Translations under genes and position numbers: made by a program
The notes under the pieces: generated by a model
The model's input: only the letters and a program-made list of their open reading frames with translations
The model's database searches: none
Told to the model about the DNA's origin: nothing
Shown: piece after piece, positions 25,784 to 36,100 of the stretch
How positions within the stretch are numbered: position 1 is the first letter of the stretch
How the letters are laid out: each line of letters opens with the position of its first letter
Assembly: GCA_036897095.1 (NCBI GenBank)
Contig: JAYMSP010000099.1
Span: forward strand, 20,277-84,276
DNA: 64,000 nucleotides
Direction of reading: 5' to 3'
Source: Plantago elongata
Taxonomy: Eukaryota > Streptophyta > Magnoliopsida > Lamiales > Plantaginaceae

Positions 25784-26501
25784 TTAGCAAAGGTCATTGG
25801 TTAACCATAAACCATAATACTGATCACAGGGGGTACTCTGGATTGATCGGGAATGTGATGGCAAGCGAAACAATGAAGGTGGTGAGAATAAAGACGGTGA
25901 TCTAATCGAAGATGCAGTAGTGGAAGCCAGGTTGGAAGAAGACAGTAATGGAGTAAATTGTGATGGTGGTGGTTCAGCAGTAGTGAGCCTTGCATCACGC
26001 TTGCAAACAGGGCAGAATGTTCTCCATGATGTTAGCCACATATCCACACAAATAGCATGAAATTCTGGTAAAATAAACAATCAGATTAATAGGAAATAAA
26101 AATACCGATTCCGGTAATTTACATGAACAATCAAATTACTTACTGTGGCAGCAGGGTAGGATCCTTAGCTTCTCGCCTGCAGAATAGTCTTCAAGACATA
26201 TGGAACATGTTGCTGAAGTGCAATTATCCTCCGCATCAGATGTAAAAATTACAAAAGGCAGGGCTTTCACCAAATAATGGCTCATCCCGTGGGATTTATG
26301 TTCATCTGGAGCCCGGAGCCTAATTCGTCCAACTCCAATCCAAGTCCTTCGTAGAAACAAACATGTAGTTAATGCAAGGTATAAGCCAATCAATGAGAAT
26401 AAAGCTATTCCTATGACATGCCATGATTGTGGCGCCAAATCTTCAGCAGAAGCAAAATTTTCACCAGAAGAATTGGAGATGAACATGATATATTTCTTCA
26501 T
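25784..26501 (-). CDS. RMR-like membrane RING-H2 protein, copy B, no PA domain
   Basis: Two exons (26501-26144 and 26064-25784) give 212 aa from the ATG at 26501. One membrane segment (about residues 30-52, GIALFSLIGLYLALTTCLF) is followed by a basic stretch (RRTWIG), then RING-H2 (CSICLEDY ... LPCCHKFHAIC ... CPVCK), and a Ser/Pro-rich tail. It is a paralogue of copy A, and the tail is intact here. Like copy A it lacks the PA cargo-binding domain typical of RMR sorting receptors, so if expressed it is more likely a membrane E3 ligase than a receptor. A short fragment resembling its first exon also lies at about 35926-35965, downstream of the chimeric genes. Confidence 0.75.
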
Positions 26502-26867
26502 ATTAGATGTTTTAACCAAAGTGAAAGAAAATAGAAGGGTATATATACAATTACAAAAATTATAATTTAAAGACTAATCTAATGAAGAAACTAATCTAAA
26601 TAGAGTTCTATAATCTAAAAGACTAATCTAATCAGGAAATTAATGTATATACAAGTCTATACAATTACATAGTTTAACACAAAGATCAACTTATGTTACA
26701 ATATAGATATTATGATATGATTAAAATTATAACGAAGTAAGTAGTACAATAAATTGAAAGTAAAGAAAAGATTTATATAATACATATGTACTAGTTATCT
26801 AATCCAACTAGAAAACGAAAAGTAAGGTATAAGCGATATCCAATGCAATAAGAAGACTGGAGCTGGA

Positions 26868-27060
26868 GGCATTCGATCTCTGCAACTGCTTGAGCATGCA
26901 TAAATGATAGAGGCTTATAGGCAGCATGGGCAATTAAGTAATGAATTTGTTGACAAAAAATATTTTGTACAAGTTTTAATATTACACAACGTGTAAGCTC
27001 AAAATTTTATGAAAGCTCCTAATCAATTGATTTGTTCAACAGTTAAGTCAACAAATCAGG
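26868..27060. repeat. Segment duplicated with 35970-36980
   Basis: GGAGGCATTC, ATAGAGGCT, GAATTTGTTGA, AATATTACACAACGTG and the CAATTGATT ... GTCAACAAATCAGG block occur in the same order at 35975-36105 and 36938-36977. In that copy the series is split by about 0.8 kb of extra DNA. Confidence 0.65.
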
Positions 27061-27249
27061 TTTATCGAATATAGGTTTGGACTTCTTTGGTGCAAAGAAA
27101 AGGGTAGAAAGTTCAAATTCAATTTCACAAGAACATTTACTTTTGGTCCCCAAAGTCTTGGAACGTCAATACTTCTCTTATATATTTACAGTTTTTTTCT
27201 TTTTTTAAGTAACGAGTTCGACTAAAACTCGAACCAAATAAGTTGTGGC

Positions 27250-27365
27250 CCTGATATGTTAGTGATGTTAGAGGCATTGAAGAAGGAGTTGTTTTTGTGA
27301 AGTTATGATTCAAGTCTGGTTTCCATACTTCTTGTTATTATTGTCCGCTGTTACTGTGTACGATT
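27250..27365 (+). pseudogene. Orphan 3' end of the Myb/SANT-like frame
   Basis: This matches the last codons and 3' UTR of the chimera at 35785-35890: the GTTAGAGGCATTGAAGAAGG block encoding LEALKKEL, the stop codon, then ATTCAAGTCTGGTTTCCATA. Nothing of the upstream coding region is next to it. It marks an earlier duplication or the site of the donor gene. Confidence 0.75.
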
Positions 27366-28148
27366 GCAAGTTATTTAATGCATATCCAAAGTGTTTGCAA
27401 TAGTTCAATTACATTCTATGGTCAATATCACCAAAATATGTGTTCCAGATTTCACAAAGATGCTATTAGGCTTAATAAAGTCTGTCATTCACTTTCTATA
27501 GTCTTCTACACAAGAATTTATCTGGAGTATATATTAATATATATGACTAACCAGTTTAAATTTTTAAATGAGATAGAAATTCTATTATGATAAATTTTTA
27601 GATTAGATGAAATTCTATTATGATATTATAATTTTTGACTCACATTGAATCCGGATTCAAATCTTCGAAATTTCACAACTATTTATAAAATTGAATTTTT
27701 AGATGAGATAGAATTCTATCAGTACCATGTATACCTGCGCTAGGCTGCTGGGGATGGGAATGCGCCGTTTAGAACTTGGAATGCGCCGATTTGCAACGGA
27801 AACGGGACAAGTGAAACAAGTAATTGCGAAAACGTTGCTCTCACGGCACCAATCTGAATGCAGTTCCCGGTAGCACCAATATGTAAACGTTGCCCTCATG
27901 TCGTTTAGTGTCTTTGTGCATGAATGATGGAGAAAGTTGAAACGCAAGTATAAACTGTGTTTTATGCTTTAAATGTCTCATATTGAAGCTTATTACATTG
28001 TTTCAGAAATGTACACTAAGATTGGTATTTTATGAGTATACTTAATGAGAATTAAGAACGTTGTCTATCCATCATACACTGTACTTCTAAAGTTCATATA
28101 GCTTTTAATATGAAGCGTATATACATCACACATTTACTCCGGGTAGAT
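27366..28148. other. Intergenic, no gene recognised
   Basis: AT-rich. One 82-codon minus-strand frame near 27700-27947 has no recognisable family and no splice partners. Confidence 0.4.
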
Positions 28149-28790
28149 TATTAAATGTGGGACCATTTTTATTAAATACAGGATATATTTTTATATATTA
28201 TAAAAAATTCAATAAATTATATAAATATAAAATCAGTACCATTTTTCATAAAACTTATCAAATTATTACATCTTCAAAAATATATGACTGTATATACACT
28301 ACGAACTTACAAATATCAATATTATAAAATCGGTAGTCATACTTTACAAATAATGATAAATTTAAGATCTTTATATTATTATAATTTATATTTTTATTCG
28401 TTAATATTTATTTAATTACTTAATAATTAAATTAACTAACTTCAAAAAAATTATTTTAAAAAAATTAAAAAAATAAAAAATTAACTCCGATCTGACCAGG
28501 ACGGTATCCTGGTTAGTTTTCAATTTTTTTAGAGCTCCAGTCGGAGATCGGTGATGGATTTTCGTGTTCGTTTTTTGTGTTCTTCGTTCTTCGTGTTTTT
28601 TCATAGTTCTTTCGATTTATTTGTTCGGATAATATGATTGGATCAAATAAATATGTTTAAATGTTTTTGTAGGTAACATTGTAATTATCTATAATTACAT
28701 GACTATTTTATGAATTATAATAGTTGTGTTGTTGTTTGTAATGGATAAAAATGCGTCATGCGTTTAGTAAAACATGTTCTGCGTTTAACA
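28149..28790. mobile_element. Non-autonomous TIR element, copy A (642 bp)
   Basis: The left end TATTAAATGTGGGACC and the reverse complement of the right end (TGTTAAACGCAGAAC) align over about 45 bp. Later blocks are GTTTTACTAAACGCATGACG and ATTTTTAT. The interior is AT-rich with a short GC-richer core around 28480-28560 (CTCCGATC, GATCGG motifs). A longer relative lies at 49519-50453. I could not find an unambiguous target-site duplication. Confidence 0.7.
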
Positions 28791-29423
28791 TTCATGTACA
28801 TACTAGCAAATTATTCACTATCATTCTAGATTTTTACCATAACGATCAATAACAGAGCCTAAATTTCTTTAGATCATTTTCAATAGGTTATGATTACGGT
28901 AAAACCCGACCACGAAATAAAAAACATTTCTAACAGGTCGTACGACGATCATGAATTCTATTTTTTTAATTTTATTTTTAGAACATGTTTAAAATATTAT
29001 AAAAGTATTCGGAAGTTGAAATTAATCAAATTGCATTACTAAAACTCATTTTAGAATTTATTTATTGAGATTCGAAAATGAGTTTAAAAGTCGTAAAATT
29101 TAAAATAAATGAAATATAGTCAGGAGTGGTGTGTATTTGTAGAGAACGAAAATATTGAAAATCGGTATAAATTTTATATTTTGTATTTTATTACTTATAA
29201 TTAATTAAAAGTTAAAAATTTTAAAAAGAAAATATAAAAAAAGAGCCCAGCTCTGTTTGACCTTCACAGCCGGTCGTGTGAAGGCCGGCCATGGTGCACG
29301 GACGGTCTTATGGAATGTATGAGGCTATAATCATAATTAGAGACCAAAACGACTTGTATTTCCATTTCTTCTTCTTCTTCATAAAACAACTGACTGTGCT
29401 CTGAATGCATTTCTGTAATAACA
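28791..29423. other. Upstream region of chimeric module 1
   Basis: The part near 29110-29160 resembles the arm of the fold-back element at 1660-1700 (ATAGTCAGGAGTGGT against ATAGTCAAGAGTGGT). From about 29316 the sequence (ATGAGGCT ... GACCAAAACGA) matches the segments that precede modules 2 and 3, so the tandem unit starts here. Confidence 0.5.
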
Positions 29424-31468
29424 ATGGAGAAACAAGGATCCGGCTCAAGCTCAAGCTTGAGTGAGTTACAATGCGTTGGGAGACTGGAAATCGAGAGCCC
29501 GAAGCTCGAGAGCTTTCTGTGCGGATCTATTCCCATAATCACCGACGAAGCTTTCCACGACTTTACCTCACCTGCCCTTGTTTCCTCTTCAGATACGTAC
29601 GTCATATTTTCAATTTTTATCATGAAAATTATGGTTCCACTTCTAATTTTGGAGTTAATTTTGTTAACCAATTTGATTGAACTGGATAGTTTGTTAGTGA
29701 CTTAGAATTAGAATTATGGTTTTGAAGATTAATTGGTGAATGGTTGGATGTATTCGAGCTCGATTTGTTCGGTTCCTTTCCAGTAGAGTGTGTCATTAAT
29801 ACATTTTGTCCCGGAAATGTTTGGAGTGCTTAATGGTGTACTCATGTGTGGGAAATTCTTACATTTTTAAACATGTCTACTTGTTTATTTTCATACTTGG
29901 ACTTTCTGCCGTTAATCCGCGAACAAGTAAAATTAATTGATTCGGAACTGTAGTTATATAATGTGTTCGATGAATTGTAGTACATGGCAAAACATTCTGT
30001 CTCTATATTATGCTGAATTGCTCATGTCCTCTTCTTGATCATCTCATGCATTACTACTTATCAAGAAATGAGAGAAACTGTGTTGATAGGGCTTGACGTT
30101 TGCAATTTTGCAGCATTGTGATCCTTTTTTTATGTGCTTAAATTGAAATAGGGTAGGAGCTCCAAGGTATCAGATGATTTATTCAGAAGCATATCTGAAT
30201 AAGCCACCTACGATTTCTAGTACTCCAGATAAACTACTCCCAGTTACACCTGTAGAGTCGAGGTTTAGAGAAGGTAAGCATCTTGTAATTTGCAGCATCG
30301 ATTGCACGTAACATTTTGCTTTCTGAATGATCTTTTTACGTATGGTTTTGATTTGTCAAGTTCTGAAGTTCGCTGTGATGTGATGCACTCTTTTTGTAGT
30401 GTAAAGGCTTTGAAATGTTAAATCATTATCTTTTGTTTTTGCTTTACTTGGGACTTGGTAATTTGAAAGTGTTCAGAACCTTTTGGGGTTAAATTTATGT
30501 CAACCATAAGGAACTGAATCTTTCCAGAAGCAACTCCCATCACGTCAAACCTTACAAGGAAAGGCGAAGCACTAGCTGTATCTGGTCTGGCAGAGTGTGG
30601 GGGTGAAATCAATGTGATTGGACAGACACATATCCTTAATACTGGGTATGACCTTATGCATCATTATTGCAGTTCTATCTGATAAAGATTCTCGTTCTCA
30701 AGTACTCTGTGGCCCAGGTCTGATATTGAAGGTGGACAGAAACTTCTCCAAAGTCAAAACCATCAGACAAAACCAAAGAAAACAGATGACACGACAACAG
30801 CTAGAAACACCATGTGGTCCCATGCAGAAGATCTGGCACTCATCTCCGCTTTCATGCAAATGAGCCAAGATGGCACTATAGGTAAGAAGCAGACGTACAA
30901 GGGCTTGTTCAAGAAAGTGGAAGAAAAGTATAAGGAAATATATTTGGGTGGTATGGCAGTGGGTCTCAATCCCCGAACAGCAGATTCACTCCGCGGTAGA
31001 TGGACTAGGATGAAGGAAGAGGTTAATGCATTCGTCTTGGCTTTTGATGAGGCCTCGAGATTGGTTAAGAACCGGAGTGGTCACAATGAAGATGAGACAC
31101 TAAAGTCTGCATTACAACTTTACAGAGCATCACATAATAAGCAACAGGATTTCAAATTGCTTCATGCTTGGACTTCTTTGAAAGAATACCCGGAGTGGGG
31201 AAAAAAAATGAATCAACATCATCCAAAAGTTCCAGTTAGTACGATAGATGATCACATGGAAGAATTTGGTGGCAGCGGAAGCAAGCGTTTCAGGTTGAGT
31301 GAAGACGGTGTGGAGAATTGCAAAAAGCATATAGGTCTTGACAAGGCAAAGATTGCCCAGAAAGGTGCAGCTTCATCTAACTCGCACATGAATAATATAA
31401 GCGAAGGATCTGTTTCATTCACTTATTCTTATCCTTCTCACTGTGAGGCTGAATCACAATTACAATGA
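29424..31468 (+). CDS. EDRF1-N / Myb-SANT-like chimera, module 1
   Basis: Exons 29424-29596, 30152-30273, 30528-30645 and 30718-31468 give 387 aa. Exons 1-3 and the first ~18 codons of exon 4 are duplicates, introns included, of the start of the EDRF1-like gene at 38.5 kb (LQCVGRLEIESPK, APRYQMI, GEALAVSGLAE). At MWSHAEDLALISAFMQ exon 4 switches to a Myb/SANT-like trihelix-type domain, then a region matching the NAM-associated family (LLHAWTSLKEYPEW). That combination is known from ORF1 of PIF/Harbinger transposons and host genes derived from it. Compared with module 3 it lacks the coiled-coil tail: the frame runs after YPSH into the duplicated upstream flank and stops. A GTGAGG donor at 31443 could instead splice in phase to module 2. 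It has the only ATG of the three modules. Confidence 0.8.
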
Positions 31469-31567
31469 TTTTGTGGACCAAAACGAGTTGTCTTTTTAAT
31501 TCTTCTTCATTAATCGGGCATTTTGTAGTGTCTGTGATCTAATAAACATTTTGGCTCATCGATTCAG

Positions 31568-33428
31568 TAGTAGCAGTGGAGAACCAAGCATCAGCCTCAA
31601 CCTTGCCAGACTTGCAATGCACCGGGAAACTAAAACTTGAGAGCCTGAAGCCCGTGGGCTTTCTCTGTGAATCAATTCCCATCAACACCGACGAAGCTAT
31701 CCAAGATTTCACCTCAGCTGCCCTTGTCCCCCCTTCAGATAAGTACGTAACATTTTCACTTGTTTATTATAAAAATTTCATGGTTCCGCTATTAATTTTG
31801 AAGTTACTTTTGTTAAAACAATCGGATTAAATTGGAGAACTGTTAATATTAGTCTATTTCTATTGTTGCTGAAGCTCAAATAGAGTGAGAAAGGTGTGGG
31901 GAAGTTGTTTAGTGACCGGTAACTTTGGTTTTGAAGATTAATGGTGAAGTCTTAGATTATTTGAGTTCAGTTTGTTTGTTTCCTTTTCAGTAGAGTGTGT
32001 TTTGACACCATTTTGTCCTGGAAATGGGTGGTTTGCTTGCTGGTGTATTATGCTGCGTCCTTTTCTTGATGATCTTTTTGACTTCTTATCAAGAAATGAT
32101 AGAAACTGTGTGTAGGATAGGGCATGGTGTTTGCCCTTCTGCAGCGTTTTGATCGTTTTTTTTTTTTTTTTTTTTTTTTGTGCTTTAATTGAAATAGGTT
32201 AAGTGCTGCAAGGTATCAGATGATTTCTTCAGAAAGGGATCTGTATACGCTAACTACGCTTTCTAGTACTTCAGATAAAGTATTCCCAGTTACACCTATA
32301 GAGTCGAGGTCTAGAGAAGGTAAGCCTTCTTCGTAGTTTGCAGAATCAACTACACACAACACTTTTCTTTTCTTTTCTTTTCTTTTAAATGATCTTTTTA
32401 CCCATGGTTTCGATTTTGTCAAATTCTGAAGTTTAACGTAATGTGTTGCGCGCACATCTTTTGGGTAGCGTAAAGGTTTTTGCAATGCTAAATTGCTTTC
32501 TTTTATTTTTTATTATTTATTTTTTATGTACTTGGGACTTGCTAATTCAGAAGCACCAATGCAAGGGGGTCCCATCATTTTGAACCTTACAAGCAAAGGC
32601 GAACGACTAGCTGTATCTGGTCTGGCAGAGTATCGCGATGAAATAGATGTGATGGGAAAGACACTTGTCCTTAATACTGGGTATGACTTTATGCATCATT
32701 ACTGACGTTCTGTCTGTTAAACCTTTTCGTTATTAAGTACTCTGTGGCACAGGCCTGATATTGAAGAGGGAGAGAAATTTATCCAAAGACAAAACCATCA
32801 GACAAAACCGAAGAATATAGACGGCATGACAACTACTAGAAACACCATGTGGTCCCATGTGGAAGATCTGGCACTCATCTCTGCTTTCATGCAAATGTGC
32901 CAAGATGCCACTATTGGTAAGAAGCAGACATACAAGGGCTTCTTCAGGAAAGTGGAGGTTAAGTATAATGAAATTCGTTTGGGTGGTATGATAGTGGGTC
33001 TCAGTCCTCGAACAGCAGATTCACTCCGTGGTAGATGGACTAGGATGATGGAAGATGTTAATGCATTCATCTCGGCTTTTAATGAGGCCTCGAGATTGTT
33101 CGAGGACAGGAGCTGTCATGATGGAGATGCTATACTTAAGTCTGCATTACAACTATACAGATCGTCACATAAAAAGCAACAGGATTTCAAATTGCTTCAT
33201 GCTTGGACTTCTTTGAAGGAATACCCCGAGTGGGAAAAAATAAAGGATCAATATTATCCAAAAGCTCCAGTTGGTACAACAGATGATCCAATGGAAGAAA
33301 CTGGTGGCAGCGGAATCAAGCGTTTGAGGTTGAGCCAAGACAATATTGAGAGTTGCAAACAGCCTATGTGTTTTGATAAGGCAAAGAGCGCCCAGAAAGG
33401 TATAACTTCATCTAACCCATATTTGTAG
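31568..33428 (+). CDS. EDRF1-N / Myb-SANT-like chimera, module 2 (no ATG)
   Basis: Exons 31568-31742, 32198-32319, 32551-32680 and 32753-33428 (or to a donor at 33400) mirror module 1. The codon equivalent to the start is GTG at 31576. Upstream there is an in-frame TAA but no ATG, and the sequence TTTGGCTCATCGATTCAG just before it reads as a splice acceptor. Joining module 1 at 31442 to 31568 keeps the frame (phase 1 to phase 1). The Myb/SANT-like and NAM-associated parts are well preserved. A TAG at 33426 ends the open frame early, but the AAAG|GTATAA donor at 33400 lies before it and would splice in phase to module 3. Alone it is a 5'-less gene; as the middle of a fused gene it is intact. 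Confidence 0.7.
32156..32179. repeat. Poly(T) tract in module 2 intron 1
   Basis: An almost uninterrupted run of about 24 T residues near the acceptor of the intron. The corresponding introns of module 1 and EDRF1 have shorter T-runs. Confidence 0.85.
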
Positions 33429-33625
33429 TAAAAATCTATAAGAGAGCATTCCCTAATTCTTATCCTGCTCATTATGAGGTTGAATCACAATAAGATAGAT
33501 TTTAATTTTAGGGTCAAAATGAGTTTTCATTTTCATCTTTTCATTAACTGGGCATATTGTATAAGAATTGGGAAAAGAAAACAATTGTCTGTATCTAACA
33601 GACATATTTGCTCATTAAAATTCAG

Positions 33626-35831
33626 TAGTAGCAGTGGAAAAGCAACCATCGGCAGACTTGCAATGCATCGGTAAACTGGATCATGTGAGCCCGAAACCCG
33701 TGGACTTTCTCTGCGAATCTATTCCCGTCACCACTGCCGAAGCTTTCCACAATTTCACCTCAACTGCCCTTGTTCCCTCTTCAGATACGTACGCAACATT
33801 TTTACTTGTTTATTATGAAAGTTTCATGGTTCCGCTATTAATTTTGAACGAACTTTTGATAAACAATTGGATTAAATTGGAGAATTGTTATTATTCTACT
33901 CTTATTGTTACTGTAGCTCAAATAGAGGGGAAAGGAGTGGGGAAGTTGGTTAGGGACTGGTAACTTTGGATGTGAAGATTAATTGGTGAATTGTTAGATT
34001 ATTCGAGCTCAGTGTGTTTGTTTCCTTTTAAGTAGAGTGCTTTATGACTAAATTTTGTCCCGGATGTGGGTGGTGCTTAATGGTGTATTATGATGCGTCC
34101 TGTTGTAGATTTTTTATTGATTTCTTATCAAGAAATGAAAGAAGCAATGTGTCGGATAAGACTTTATGTTTACAATTCTCCAAAGATGTAATTGTTTGTG
34201 CTTTAATTGAAATTAGGGTAAGTGCTCCAAGGTGTCAGATGATTTCTTCAGAACGGGATCTGTATACTATACCTACAATTTCTAGTACTCCGGATGTACT
34301 CCCAGTTACACCTGTAGAGTCGAGGTCTAGAGAAGGTAAGCATTCTTCGTAATTTGCAGAATCAATTGTGCATGCCATTTTTCTTTGTTTAAATGATCTT
34401 TTACCTATGGTTTCGATTTTTTCAAATTCCGAAGTTTGCTGTAATGTGATGCATGCACATTTTTTGGGTAGTGTAAAGGTTTTGCTATGCTAAATTGCTT
34501 TCTTTTGTTTTTTGTTTTGTTTTTTTTAACCTTGGTACTTGGTAATTTGAAAGTGTTCAAAAACTTTTGTGGTTAAATTTATGGTAGCCATTAAGAACTG
34601 CATCTTTTCAGAAGCACCTTCGCAAGGGGGTTCCATCATGTCAAAGTCAGACCTTACAAGCAAAGGCGAAGCACTAGCTGTATCTGGTCTGGCAGAGTAT
34701 CAGGATGAAATAGATATGATGGGACATTCAGCTGTTCTTAATCCTGGGTATGACTTTATGCATCATTATTGCAGTTCTCTCTAATTAAAGTTATCGTTCT
34801 CAAGTACTCTGTGGCACAGGCCTGATATTGAAGATGGAGAGAAACTTTTCCAAAGACAAAACCATCATAAAAAACCGAGGAATACAGATGACACGACACC
34901 TAGAAACACCATGTGGTCCCATGCGGAAGATCTGGCACTCATCTCTGCATTCATGCAAATGAGCCAAGATGCCACTATTGGTAAAAAGCAGACATACAAG
35001 GGCTTCTTCAAGAAAGTGGAAGAGAAGTATAAGGAAATACATTTGGGTGGTATGATAGTGGGTCTCAGTCCTCGAACAGCAGATTCACTCCGCGGTAGAT
35101 GGACTAGGATGATGGAAGATATTAATGCATTCCTCTCAGCTTTTAATGAGGCCTCGAGATTGGTCGAGAACGGGAGTTGTCATAATGAAGATGGCATACT
35201 AAAGTCTGCATTACAACTGTACAGCGCATCACATAAAAAGCAACACAATTTCAAACTTCTTCATGCTTGGACTTCTTTGAAGGAATACCCCGACTGGGAA
35301 AAAAAAAAGAATCGTTTTCATCCAAAAGCTCCAGATGCTACGAAGGATGATCCAATGGAAGATAATAGTGATAGAGGAACCAAGCGTTTCAGGTTGAGCA
35401 ATGACAATGCTGAGAGTCACAAACAGCCTATAGGTCCTGATATGGCAAAGAGCGCCCAGAAAGGTGCAACTTCATCAAACTCACATATGGATAATATTAG
35501 CGAGGGATCTGCATCATTCACCAATTCATATCCTGCTCATTTAGCGTTAAATTGTAAGAAATTGCAGATCGAACGTGAGAGGTTGGAGTATAAGAAATTG
35601 CAGCTTGAGAAAAAAAAGCTCGAGTACCTTTGTTCAAAGATGGATGCTGAGAATGAGGTTCGGGCACTGAAAGCTCAGGCTCAAAAGGAACTTGCTGAAG
35701 CTCAGATAGCAGCTGCCAAAGTTACTAAGATGGGATTGCTGGTGCAATTGTCTCAGCTTCAGAATCAGGATAAGTTAAAACCTGATATGCTAGCAATGTT
35801 AGAGGCATTGAAGAAGGAGTTGTTTCCGTGA
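33626..35831 (+). CDS. EDRF1-N / Myb-SANT-like chimera, module 3 with coiled coil
   Basis: Exons 33626-33788, 34217-34335, 34612-34747 and 34820-35831. Like module 2 it has GTG (33634) where module 1 has ATG, preceded by the same ATTCAG acceptor-like sequence. It encodes the EDRF1 N-terminal stretch, then MWSHAEDLALISAFMQ (Myb/SANT-like), and the NAM-associated part with LLHAWTSLKEYPDW. It is the only module to keep the C-terminal tail, a long Lys/Glu/Leu heptad-like coiled coil (KKLQIERERLEYKKLQLEKK and on) followed by a final helix ending ALKKELFP. The last exon is intact over 337 codons. Function is unknown. DNA binding through the Myb/SANT-like domain and dimerisation through the tail are family-based inferences. 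Confidence 0.75.
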
Positions 35832-36100
35832 AGTTATGATTCAAGTCTGGTTTCCATATATACTGTTATTATTGTCCGTTGTTAGAATTATCATGTCAAG
35901 TGTGACTTCTTTTGTGAGATTGCCAAATTTTCACCAGAAGAATTAGATATGATCATATGATCAAATTTTCACTTGGAGGCATTCAATGATCAATCTTTGT
36001 AATTACAGGAGCATATAAGTTATAGAGGCTGTTATGAGATGAATTTGTTGAAAACAAGAGGAGCATGTTGACAAATGTACATGTTGTAATATTACACAAC
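35832..36100. repeat. 3' flank of module 3, with RMR exon fragment
   Basis: The tail 3' UTR (to about 35890) matches 27300-27365. AAATTTTCACCAGAAGAATT near 35926 matches the first exon of RMR-like copy B (26452-26475). The following 35970-36100 matches 26868-26995. It is a mosaic of pieces also present 9 kb upstream. Confidence 0.65.

Noticed and set aside
27699-27947. 82-codon minus-strand frame containing Cys residues
   Set aside because: No zinc-finger spacing or homology. Isolated in a repeat-rich gap.
29424-35831. Chimeric modules as processed retrocopies of EDRF1
   Set aside because: EDRF1 introns 1-3 are retained with recognisable sequence in all modules, so they arose by DNA-level duplication.
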